Assembly (NCBI GenBank): GCA_009845545.1
Contig: VXZK01000364.1
Span: 1 to 33,339, forward strand
Reading direction: 5' to 3'
Source: Candidatus Poribacteria bacterium
GTDB taxonomy: Bacteria; Poribacteria; WGA-4E; WGA-3G
DNA: 33,339 nucleotides
Made by a program: the position numbers and the translations under genes. Shown one piece after another: positions 1 to 6,222 of this stretch (positions are counted from its first letter, which is position 1; each line of letters begins with the position of its first letter). Below the pieces are notes generated by a model. That model made no database searches and was not told where the DNA came from. It saw nothing but the letters and a program-made list of their open reading frames with translations.

Positions 1-40
1 TAAACTCGCAGTTAACCTCATCCTATGAAGAACCTTAAAA

Positions 41-910
41 CTAAATGGCCCTGGATTCTTTTCTGAGTGACCTTGCCTTATTTCCGCTATTCTTATGTGT
101 TAAAACAAATAGGTCTTTGGTAGTCTGAATCCACTGTTCTGATCGTAAGTCGAAATCGGGAACTCCCAAAGCACTCATAATTGAGGCTATATGTCCTTTA
201 GATTTATACAGTTTTCCCCAATCATTTTCTTCAAGTGATTGTTCTATTGTATTCTTATCTTCGTCTATTGACAAAATGTCTCTGAAACCTCCATCAATTT
301 CGCGCGCCAAATGTGCTAAAAGGTAGGAGCGACACTTAAAATCGGTGGATTGCCCTATTTTCAGCCAATCCCTGTAAAATGCAGCTAACAAAGGGGCGAG
401 AGTTTGCAAATTCTGATTAATTTCAGATTGTAGGTTGGATAATTCAATACTGGGAATTGACCACTCACTTTTTGGTTCGTTATCCAGATTGGTTTTTAAT
501 CTTATTAACGAATCTTGCAGAGTAGTGAAAGGACTGTGATCCACAATATTATGGAAATCGAGATTGCTTTCCACTATGTGTATTAAGAGAATCTCAAATT
601 CAGACCAAACCCCATTAAATTCCCCTTTTTTGTAAGGAGGATCCCATACCTTGTGACGATGGCGAAATTTATCAAGACGGAGAACTATATCCTTCCATGT
701 CCTTTCTGTACATTCTGGTATTTTCCCTTCATTTAACGCTGCCTTCCGCAAGCCTTCTAAAGTTTCACGCGCCAAATGCGCCAAAAGATTAGTATCTGTC
801 TCGAAATCATCGGATTTGAGGAGGTGAAGCCAATCCTCATAGAAGTCAACTATTTCAGAATCAATAACCTTTAGTTCCGCAACGTGTTTTTCACTTAGTT
901 TATTATTCAC
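41..910 (-). CDS. Hypothetical protein with an internal duplication
   Basis: I do not recognise the family. The 289-residue protein is soluble, with no signal peptide or membrane segment. It contains two related halves. A motif beginning F-Y-x-D-W-L and ending in L-L-A-H-L-A-R-E occurs near residues 23-49 and again near 178-204, about 155 residues apart, so the protein probably arose by duplication of one helical domain. The duplication also shows in the DNA: CGCGCCAAATG recurs near 301 and 769. I chose a GTG start at 910 because AGGAG lies 7 nt upstream of it. An in-frame ATG at 952 would add 14 residues but has no Shine-Dalgarno sequence. It is transcribed away from the toxin-antitoxin pair. 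Function unknown; the reading frame is clearly coding and intact. Confidence 0.75.
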   Translation of the reverse strand: MNNKLSEKHVAELKVIDSEIVDFYEDWLHLLKSDDFETDTNLLAHLARETLEGLRKAALNEGKIPECTERTWKDIVLRLDKFRHRHKVWDPPYKKGEFNGVWSEFEILLIHIVESNLDFHNIVDHSPFTTLQDSLIRLKTNLDNEPKSEWSIPSIELSNLQSEINQNLQTLAPLLAAFYRDWLKIGQSTDFKCRSYLLAHLAREIDGGFRDILSIDEDKNTIEQSLEENDWGKLYKSKGHIASIMSALGVPDFDLRSEQWIQTTKDLFVLTHKNSGNKARSLRKESRAI

Positions 911-986
911 ACTTAATCTCCTATTCCCAAATATGTAGTTATATGTTAACATATTTCAAGGCATATATCAATCGTTTCTGCAATAC

Positions 987-1056
987 ACATGTCGCCCCGC
1001 TGGGGCTTTATTGGGTAAGGTGCCACAGTACTATAGACATGTCGCCCCGCTAGGGC
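987..1056. repeat. Pair of 20-bp direct repeats with internal hairpin
   Basis: ACATGTCGCCCCGCTGGGGC at 987-1006 recurs at 1037-1056 with one change (CTAGGG for CTGGGG), exactly 50 bp apart. Each copy holds a GCCCC/GGGGC inverted repeat, perfect in the first copy and damaged in the second. Two copies only and no array structure, so this is a dispersed hairpin repeat rather than a CRISPR. The rest of 911-1111 shows nothing else I can name. Confidence 0.6.
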
Positions 1057-1111
1057 TAAAGAGCATCACTATAAACATAAATTTTACGCAAACACAAGAA
1101 ACAGTAACGCA

Positions 1112-1252
1112 TTAAACAACACGGTTAATCGACCAACGCCTATCAGTGCTTTGGACGACAACCGCGCCCAGCATATTCATCTGCGTTAGCATTTCGTTGA
1201 CTTCGGCAATAGTGAAGGCGGCGAGGAAGGAGTCGTAGTATAACTTTTGTTG
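1112..1252 (-). pseudogene. 3' remnant of a methyltransferase gene
   Basis: This segment is a decayed second copy of the last third of the exons-free methyltransferase gene at 2087-2740. Over 1146-1252 against 2121-2227 about 91 of 107 bases match without a gap, and weaker ungapped similarity continues to 1119. Translated on the minus strand it gives Q-Q-K-L-Y-Y-D-S-F-L-A-A-F-T-I-A-E-V-N-E and then S-T-D-R-R-W-S-I-N-R-V-V followed by TAA at 1112. Many differences are synonymous, so the copy diverged as a functional gene before it was truncated. Four codons upstream of the homologous part the frame is closed by an in-frame TGA. No start codon or 5' half is present. Confidence 0.8.
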
Positions 1253-1317
1253 TAAAGAATATCAGCGGGGATTTTAGAAACATATCAAACTTAATTTTTC
1301 ACCGCCTTCGCTTTTTG

Positions 1318-1347
1318 TTGACACTTTGAAAAAAATCGTTGTATAAT
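1318..1347 (+). promoter_or_regulatory. Sigma-70-type promoter of the toxin-antitoxin operon
   Basis: TTGACA at 1318-1323 and TATAAT at 1342-1347 are both exact consensus hexamers, separated by 18 bp. The predicted transcript starts near 1354 and leaves a leader of about 70 nt before the antitoxin ATG. No obvious operator palindrome is seen, although autoregulation is usual for this class of operon. Confidence 0.8.
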
Positions 1348-1426
1348 TCTATTGAACTATCCAAAGTTGAAAATGTTGCGTTGTAACATGTTGTGTGCTT
1401 TATCACAATTATGACAGGAGAACGAG

Positions 1427-1684
1427 ATGAAAACAATCACATACGCTGAGGTCCAGCAATTAGTCACGAAAATTCCAGAAACAGAGTTACCGTTAGCGTA
1501 CTGCTTGTTAGCTGAGCTGGTGGCAGGGGAATCACAGTCACCTCAGGCAGCATTTATGCGTCTTTCCGTAGATGAACGCCGCCAAGTTCTGGCACAACAA
1601 GCGGAACAAATGAAAACTCATTATGAAGAAACAGCAGACGAACGCACCGAATGGCAATCAGGAGATTTCATTGATGAATATTAG
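1427..1684 (+). CDS. Antitoxin of a MazF/PemK-type pair
   Basis: An 85-residue acidic protein encoded directly upstream of a MazF-like toxin. It should bind and neutralise the toxin and probably represses its own promoter. The N-terminal 35 residues (M-K-T-I-T-Y-A-E-V-Q-Q-L onward) look helical and are not an obvious AbrB fold. The C-terminal tail, rich in Asp, Glu and Trp and ending D-F-I-D-E-Y, is of the kind that fills the RNA-binding groove of MazF toxins. AGGAG sits 5 nt before the ATG. The stop lies inside the toxin gene: the two frames overlap by 11 nt, so toxin translation should be coupled to antitoxin translation. The identification rests mainly on position; the sequence itself is not one I can place in a named antitoxin family. 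Confidence 0.75.
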   Translation: MKTITYAEVQQLVTKIPETELPLAYCLLAELVAGESQSPQAAFMRLSVDERRQVLAQQAEQMKTHYEETADERTEWQSGDFIDEY

Positions 1685-2033
1685 GCGCGGACATATTTGG
1701 TTAGCGGATCTGAACCCGACCCTTGGAACGGAAATCCAAAAAACGCGTCCTGTTGTCGTAGTGAATTCTGATGAAATCGGTGTGTTACCCATTCGGCTTA
1801 TCGCCCCGATAACGGAATGGAAAAACTCCTTTGTAGGTAATGTTTGGCATGTAAGGTTAGAACCAAATATCATAAATGGTCTCACAAAACCCTCGGTGGT
1901 TGATACATTACAATTACGAGGTATTGATACCCTGCGGTTTGTTAGGAAAGTCGGAGAGGTCTCACCGCCCATCATGCGGTTAATTGTTACAGCAATCGCG
2001 ACAGTGATTGAATATGAACCTGTCATTACATAG
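1674..2033 (+). CDS. MazF/PemK-family toxin (endoribonuclease)
   Basis: A 119-residue protein of typical MazF/PemK length, predicted to cleave mRNA at short sequence motifs and arrest translation when the antitoxin is lost. It starts R-R-G-H-I-W-L-A-D-L-N-P-T, followed by G-T-E-I-Q-K-T-R-P-V-V-V-V. Arg25 (K-T-R-P-V) and Thr47 (A-P-I-T-E-W) occupy the positions of the catalytic pair of MazF. I chose the ATG at 1674 because the family begins right at this R-R-G motif and AGGAG lies 9 nt upstream inside the antitoxin gene. A start at 1623 would add 17 residues read from the antitoxin frame. All key residues are intact, so it is probably active. It converges on the methyltransferase gene 53 bp downstream. 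Confidence 0.9.
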   Translation: MNIRRGHIWLADLNPTLGTEIQKTRPVVVVNSDEIGVLPIRLIAPITEWKNSFVGNVWHVRLEPNIINGLTKPSVVDTLQLRGIDTLRFVRKVGEVSPPIMRLIVTAIATVIEYEPVIT

Positions 2034-2086
2034 GAAGCCTCCAACCGCGCGAACCCCTCTTATTTTGTAAATCCTGATTCAGACAA

Positions 2087-2740
2087 TCATCCAACACGCT
2101 CAATGGACCAGTGTCGATCTGTGCTTTGGACGACGGTGGCATTTGGCATGTCCATTTGCGTTAGCATCTCGTTGACTTCGGCGATGGTGAAGGCGGCGAG
2201 GAAGGAATCGTAGTATAACTTTTGTTGATAAGGCGTGTCATCTGCAGCATACAGATCCACGAAGGCTTGTGCATCTGCGGGTGTTTCAGGACGGATGAGG
2301 TCGCGGATAAGGACTGTTCCATGGGGACGCGCAACTCTGCCCATCTCTTGGAGTGCCTTCATCGCATCGTGGATGTGATGCACAATGCTGTTGGAGATAA
2401 GTCCATCAAAGGTGTTGTCGGGGTAAGGGAGGGTTTTGGCATCGACAAGTTCGAGGGTTATGCGGTCGGTGAGACCGGCATCTGCGACGTGGCGTTTCGC
2501 TATCTTTAGCATCTCTTCGGATAGGTCGATGGCCGTGATGTGGAGAGCAGGACAGCGTTGTGCGAGTAGGATAGGAATCTGTGCGGGACCGGTGCCGACA
2601 TCAAGGAAATGTCCGGTGCTGGCACCGAGTGCGCCGACGCGGTCTACAAAAGCTTGGTCAACCTCGCCGTGCTGCATCGCGTCATAAGCTTCGGCGGCTT
2701 CCGCTGTGTCCATGACCTCTGGTTCTACAATTCGATTCAT
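2087..2740 (-). CDS. Class I SAM-dependent methyltransferase
   Basis: A 217-residue methyltransferase. Motif I is F-L-D-V-G-T-G-P-A at about residues 45-53, the acidic end of strand 2 is A-I-D-L-S at 70-74, and a D-G-L-I-S-N-S-I-V-H-H segment marks motif IV, as in Methyltransf_11/25 proteins. The substrate cannot be told from sequence. Its first 59 nt overlap the 3' end of the upstream gene on the same strand, which suggests translational coupling; the ribosome-binding site (GAGA) is weak. The 3' end exists as a second, broken copy at 1112-1252 on the other side of the toxin-antitoxin pair. Confidence 0.85.
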   Translation of the reverse strand: MNRIVEPEVMDTAEAAEAYDAMQHGEVDQAFVDRVGALGASTGHFLDVGTGPAQIPILLAQRCPALHITAIDLSEEMLKIAKRHVADAGLTDRITLELVDAKTLPYPDNTFDGLISNSIVHHIHDAMKALQEMGRVARPHGTVLIRDLIRPETPADAQAFVDLYAADDTPYQQKLYYDSFLAAFTIAEVNEMLTQMDMPNATVVQSTDRHWSIERVG

Positions 2741-3521
2741 TCTCTAACTTTCTGATGATTTGAGCGACAGTTCGTGCGTTCTGATGGATCTGGTCGGGCT
2801 GAAATTGGGTGTACATGCCAACCGCCATCGCATCTGTCGGTTTGATATTTTCAAGCGCGAGTTGAAGTGCCTCACGTGGTTCGTTTCTACCAGCAGCTAA
2901 TACTTTTATAGCAATTATCGGTGTCGGTATCGCCTTTATAGCGGTGAACGCTGCATCCCGATCATCCGGCAGATAAAGTTCTCTATGTCTTGTATGATTA
3001 TACAATGCACAAACATAAAAGTCAACATCATATCCGTCAGCATAGCAGTGCTTGAGGATCAACGGATCGTGCGTGCCGAGTCCGACAGCACAACCGAGAT
3101 CCCGGATGTGTTTGAGGCTTTCGTGTAAAGCATCGAGTCGTCCCTCTGTGTATAACTTATCGGTCGTGCCGCCGTGATGGTAGATGGCAATTGGTTTGTA
3201 ACGCGCGATAATCTGGAGGTATTCGTTAAGATCGGCATATTCTGTATCTTTGGGTGTCTGTGCTATCCACTGGATGGTGCCGCCCGTGTTCCAGTATTCG
3301 TTGAGGACACGCATGATATGCCTATCGGCACGCGCGAGGACGGTATTGATTCCGTTCTCCTCAGCCTGCCGGAGGTCTGCCATAATTTGGTGCGTCGTAT
3401 AGTAATCTATCATTGCCTGCGATGCCGCGGCAGAGCGGTGCGAAATGCCACTATACGGATTGCCGCCGATAATCAGCCGTGTGGTGTGATGTGATGCGAT
3501 AGAGATAGTCGGTAACTTCAT
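2682..3521 (-). CDS. Putative TIM-barrel protein, aldo/keto-reductase-like
   Basis: A 279-residue soluble protein that opens M-K-L-P-T-I-S-I and then L-I-I-G-G-N-P-Y-S-G. Alternating strand and helix segments such as G-I-N-T-V-L-A-R-A-D, I-A-I-Y-H-H-G-G-T and A-V-G-L-G-T-H-D-P suggest an eight-stranded barrel, possibly related to aldo/keto reductases. No classical catalytic Asp-Tyr-Lys-His tetrad can be assigned with confidence, so the activity is open. The start at 3521 is preferred over an upstream one at 3578, because the extra residues would overlap the preceding lipoprotein gene; the GAGATAACACG stretch before the ATG is an acceptable ribosome-binding site. The gap to the upstream lipoprotein gene is 4 nt and the 3' end overlaps the methyltransferase, so the three genes are probably one transcript. 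Confidence 0.7.
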   Translation of the reverse strand: MKLPTISIASHHTTRLIIGGNPYSGISHRSAAASQAMIDYYTTHQIMADLRQAEENGINTVLARADRHIMRVLNEYWNTGGTIQWIAQTPKDTEYADLNEYLQIIARYKPIAIYHHGGTTDKLYTEGRLDALHESLKHIRDLGCAVGLGTHDPLILKHCYADGYDVDFYVCALYNHTRHRELYLPDDRDAAFTAIKAIPTPIIAIKVLAAGRNEPREALQLALENIKPTDAMAVGMYTQFQPDQIHQNARTVAQIIRKLENESNCRTRGHGHSGSRRSL

Positions 3522-3525
3522 CGTG

Positions 3526-4017
3526 TTATCTCGTGGTCCCCGGTTTTTCATGAGAGACGCTAAAACTCTGGGAACCAACGCTCGGGTTCTCGTCTCTTTG
3601 TACGAAGGTTTTGTAAATTACACCGTTTGCGTCTGTATAAAACATAAACTCATAGACGTGATCCGTTGGCAAATATGCCTCTGTTCCGCGTTGTAGATTG
3701 CTGGCGTGTCGGCGAGAAAGCACTCGGTATTCTTGTCCTTGTGGAGGTGTCTGCACAAGCATCTGCGTCTGCCAAATGTAAATTGTTGAACCTTCGTCGT
3801 CGTTGCTTATTCCGTGTGGTGTACCCCATTCCCGAATAACCTTTGAAATAGGTTGTCCTTTCCATGATTCCAAAGATTCCGTAGTTTGCTGTATTTGTTC
3901 TTTTGGTGATAGCTGAGGAGGTTCAGCTGGGTTCATCAAGAATGATGGTGCCGTGCATCCCGCAGCTAAGAGGCTTACGATAAAGAAAAAATATAAGGCG
4001 AATGTGAATTTATTCAT
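3526..4017 (-). CDS. Lipoprotein, paralogue of the 4688-5158 product
   Basis: A 163-residue lipoprotein. The signal peptide M-N-K-F-T-F-A-L-Y-F-F-F ends in a lipobox L-A-A-G-C near residue 21, so the mature protein is lipid-anchored. The body has W-K-G-Q-P-I-S-K-V-I-R-E-W-G-T-P, I-Y-I-W-Q, and a C-terminal segment with F-Y-T-D-A-N-G-V-I-Y. The same order of motifs occurs in the gene at 4688-5158, so they are paralogues separated by one unrelated lipoprotein gene. The layout (short lipoprotein, W-G-x-P motif, Y-x-W then F-x-x-D-x-x-G-x-I) recalls small SmpA/BamE-type lipoproteins, but this is only a resemblance. The ATG at 4017 has AGGAG 8 nt upstream; a TTG at 4021 is too close to it. Confidence 0.75.
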   Translation of the reverse strand: MNKFTFALYFFFIVSLLAAGCTAPSFLMNPAEPPQLSPKEQIQQTTESLESWKGQPISKVIREWGTPHGISNDDEGSTIYIWQTQMLVQTPPQGQEYRVLSRRHASNLQRGTEAYLPTDHVYEFMFYTDANGVIYKTFVQRDENPSVGSQSFSVSHEKPGTTR

Positions 4018-4066
4018 CTTCAAAACTCCTGATAATTTATGGTTTTCCTATTGCTTTGGTTTCCTA

Positions 4067-4645
4067 TCACTGATACACGCGAATTTCTCGAATCACAACA
4101 TCCTCAAAGGATACTTTCGTTTTCCGAGTCAGTGGTTCTCGTGTGGTGCGTGCTAAATCACGATTGACATGGATAGCAACTCTTAGCATCCGCACGGGTC
4201 TGTCGATGTCAATGCGTATCACCGCACCGTTCTCGGATCTCGCAATCTTATGACTTGTCACTGGTTCAAAGAGCCGGGCTTTTCCCTGCGCTGTCTCTGC
4301 GGTCGATGTTTCTACCGAGAGATGATAAATGGTTGAAATTGGATGCACCTCAAGGTAAGCGACATGCGTAAGCGTGTCAACTTGAATCAGTGCCTCAGTC
4401 TTATGTTTACCTTCCACCCAGTCGCCATATCGGAGACTGTGCCTATAAGCGGGGTTATCCTTTTCAATAAAGCCTTTTACCTTCAAGAAACTATTTGTGG
4501 CAAGATCGCCATCAACGAGTTTTGGGTACGTCTCACAGGATAGGTGTGTAGCCGCTATTCGTCTTGGAAGTGGTGCGCACCCTACTATGAGTAGACACAC
4601 GCCAATTGCCACACATACGCTCAAAGAATAGGCTTTACTCGCCAT
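4067..4645 (-). CDS. Lipoprotein with a discoidin-like beta-sandwich domain
   Basis: A 192-residue lipoprotein. Hydrophobic signal S-V-C-V-A-I-G-V-C-L-L with lipobox L-I-V-G-C near residue 23. The mature part contains K-L-V-D-G-D-L-A-T-N-S-F, an A-L-I-Q-V-D-T segment and ends I-R-E-I-R-V-Y. That order (D-G-x-x-x-T near the start, I-x-x-D in the middle, I-x-E-I-x-V-Y at the end) is typical of F5/8 type C or galactose-binding-like domains, which bind glycans or proteins at the surface. The match is by pattern only. GGAGG lies 8 nt before the ATG. It sits between two paralogous lipoprotein genes, with gaps of 42 and 49 nt, so the three are probably cotranscribed. Confidence 0.65.
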   Translation of the reverse strand: MASKAYSLSVCVAIGVCLLIVGCAPLPRRIAATHLSCETYPKLVDGDLATNSFLKVKGFIEKDNPAYRHSLRYGDWVEGKHKTEALIQVDTLTHVAYLEVHPISTIYHLSVETSTAETAQGKARLFEPVTSHKIARSENGAVIRIDIDRPVRMLRVAIHVNRDLARTTREPLTRKTKVSFEDVVIREIRVYQ

Positions 4646-4687
4646 GGGTTCCGCCTCCGTTTCATTAGTAAACAGTCCTAAAGACCT

Positions 4688-5158
4688 CTACTTCCAGTTG
4701 AGTTCACTTGTAGGGTCATAATTTTTTTTGATGTCAGTTTTGGAAATTATACCGTCTGGACGCGTATAAAATGTGAGTTTGTAGGTGTAATCTGTCTGTA
4801 AAATTGTTCCTGATACTCCGCTTAAGCCGTTAGGGTGTCGCTGAGAAAGGATTCGGTGTCGCTGTGGGGCAAGGAAGGTCTGCACGGGCACTTGCCAAAT
4901 GTAGATGTGCCAATCTGTCCCGTTGTCGTTAACTTCGTTGGGTGATCCGTATTTCCGAATAGCCTTTGAGATGTGTGTGCCTTTCCACCTGCCTATAGTT
5001 TGCTGCATCTTCTGATCTTGTGCAGGTACCGATTCTTGCACCAAATGCGCAGGCGCGGTACATCCTGCCAGCAATATGCTTGCGATAAACAGAAAATGTA
5101 AAGTAAATGCAAATCTGTTCATTTTCAAAAAGGTTTGTTGGAAAATTTGGGTCATCAC
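4688..5158 (-). CDS. Lipoprotein, paralogue of the 3526-4017 product
   Basis: A 156-residue lipoprotein with the lipobox L-L-A-G-C. It shares with its downstream paralogue the blocks W-K-G-T-H-I-S-K-A-I-R, I-Y-I-W-Q, R-I-L-S-Q-R-H and F-Y-T-R-P-D-G-I-I. The start is uncertain. GTG at 5158 has GGAGG at a spacing of 8 nt and is used here. The paralogue instead begins at the position equivalent to the ATG at 5122 (M-N-R-F-A-F-T-L), where no ribosome-binding site remains. The longer form would carry an unusually long stretch before the hydrophobic core. Probably the first gene of the lipoprotein cluster that continues to 2087. Confidence 0.72.
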   Translation of the reverse strand: MMTQIFQQTFLKMNRFAFTLHFLFIASILLAGCTAPAHLVQESVPAQDQKMQQTIGRWKGTHISKAIRKYGSPNEVNDNGTDWHIYIWQVPVQTFLAPQRHRILSQRHPNGLSGVSGTILQTDYTYKLTFYTRPDGIISKTDIKKNYDPTSELNWK

Positions 5159-5186
5159 AATGAGTACCTCCCTGTTAATTTTGCCA

Positions 5187-5262
5187 GAATAGATAGCGAT
5201 TTCTGTCCCAACAGGACTTACACAATATTGATAGAATAGATGGATTTAGCATTTTGGGCGTA
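5187..5262. repeat. Degenerate dispersed repeat with a MITE-end fragment
   Basis: The segment AGATAGCGATTTCTGTCCC, followed by CAGGACTTACACA at 5212-5224, closely resembles parts of the MITE at 5845-5967 and the stretch at 6027-6115. It looks like an older, mutated relative. It lies just downstream of the broken TolB-like gene. Confidence 0.45.
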
Positions 5263-5267
5263 CATAA

Positions 5268-5999
5268 TCATTCAGTTTTGATTTCACCCCATGTGGTTGT
5301 GAGCAACCGCGGCTGCGGCGAGACAGATAAAGCGGATGGGTCAAACCAATCGCCGGCATAATTGCTGCCATCATGCGTAAGTTGTGTGACATCATGCGTC
5401 ATCAAATTGATTTTGAAGATCTGAGTCCCATCTCCGGTCCCTTGTGAATAGACGAGTTCATCACCAAACGGTGACCAGGTGGGTGAAAGTGCCAGCACGT
5501 CAACAATCTGTTGAAGTCCACTGCCATCTCGATTGGCAATAAATATGGACTGTGTATGCGGGTGCCGTGCGAAACACGGGTCGCTCACCCAGTCCATCAG
5601 CACGCATAATATAAAGATCACGCTCTCCGCTTCGCTCGGAAACAAAGAGGATATCTTCTCCTGTCGGTGAAAAGACCGGATCTAAATCGTTCGCGCGATG
5701 CTTAGTTAATCTAACCTGTTGACTGCCATCGGGATTCATCATATAAATTTCAAAGTTGCCATTCCGATTTGACGAAAACACAATTTTCTCAGTCGTAGGC
5801 GGTTTCGCAGAGACAGAACACAGTAATCCTAAACTTAAGCAATACAGGACTTACGCACATTGCGTAAATATCGGACGTTTAGACGCAAAGAGCGGTAATT
5901 TCTGTCCTTTAAACCCCCTACGCTTCCCCTTATCAGGGGGACTTTAAGAGGGAATGCGTAAGTCCTACAATAGAAGAAAAAAATACGTAGCAGTTTCAT
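5268..5999 (-). pseudogene. Broken TolB/PD40-type beta-propeller gene
   Basis: Remains of a secreted beta-propeller protein of the TolB/PD40 kind, with blade motifs F-S-S-N-R-N-G-N-F-E-I-Y-M-M-N, F-S-P-T-G-E-D-I-L-F-V-S, F-I-A-N-R-D-G-S-G and W-S-P-F-G-D-E-L-V-Y-S. There are two lesions. First, a 123-bp element at 5845-5967 splits the signal peptide. Joining the flanks and removing one TATTG copy restores M-K-L-L-R-I-F-F-F-Y-C-L-S-L-G-L-L-C-S and runs in frame into the propeller. The original ATG at 5999 still has GGGGAG 7 nt upstream. Second, the reading frame shifts by one near 5555-5600, between the R-D-L-Y-I-M-R-A-D-G and H-T-Q-S-I-F-I-A-N blades. The blade there is also short and lacks its W-S-P-D-G core, so an out-of-frame deletion is likely. 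The gene is almost certainly inactive. Confidence 0.85.
5845..5967. mobile_element. MITE-like element, 123 bp, with 5-bp target duplication
   Basis: The ends are inverted repeats: CAGGACTTACGCA at 5845-5857 and its complement TGCGTAAGTCCTA at 5955-5967, which differ only at the outermost base. The element is flanked by a direct duplication of CAATA (5840-5844 and 5968-5972), read as TATTG on the gene strand. It has no coding capacity, so it must have been moved by a transposase encoded elsewhere. An intact parent insertion sequence is not in this window. A 5-bp duplication narrows but does not fix the family. Confidence 0.85.
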
Positions 6000-6026
6000 G
6001 GAAAATCTCCCCTAAAGTTATGTTGT

Positions 6027-6115
6027 CAGATAGGTAGCAATTTCTGTGCCAATGTAAAATAAGGGAAAGAACTGGAGATATAGCGAATTTAGTGGGTTTG
6101 GCGTGTGTACAGACT
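6027..6115. repeat. Degenerate dispersed repeat upstream of the TolB-like pseudogene
   Basis: AGGTAGCAATTTCTGTGCCAA, shortened here to AGGTAGCAATTTCTGTGCC, and the later GAATTTAGTGGGTTTGGCG parallel AGATAGCGATTTCTGTCCC and GGATTTAGCATTTTGGGCG at 5187-5262, in the same order and orientation. The MITE between them carries a third relative, GCGGTAATTTCTGTCC. The remaining sequence to 6189 shows no gene. Confidence 0.4.
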
Positions 6116-6189
6116 GCACGAAACGGGGCAAGCCGGAAGATAACTGCACGGATTTGTGCAGACGCTGATAGGAAAAGAGAAAGGGTTAT

Positions 6190-6211
6190 GGGACAGCAGT
6201 GCTGCTGCCCC
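6190..6211 (-). terminator. Possible terminator of the cyclase gene
   Basis: GGGACAGCAG (6190-6199) pairs with CTGCTGCCCC (6202-6211) with one mismatch, giving a GC-rich hairpin 11 nt beyond the stop codon of the cyclase-family gene. On the gene strand the following bases (CATAACCCTTTCTCTTTT) are pyrimidine-rich but lack a clean U tract, so termination is only likely. Confidence 0.45.
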
Positions 6212-6222
6212 ACGATAAGCAA

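Noticed and set aside
987..1056. Possible short CRISPR array
   Set aside because: Only two copies 50 bp apart, with a mutated second copy, no further units and no cas genes.
1658..2044. 128-codon frame opposite the toxin gene
   Set aside because: It is antisense to a MazF-like gene with intact catalytic residues and has no ribosome-binding site.
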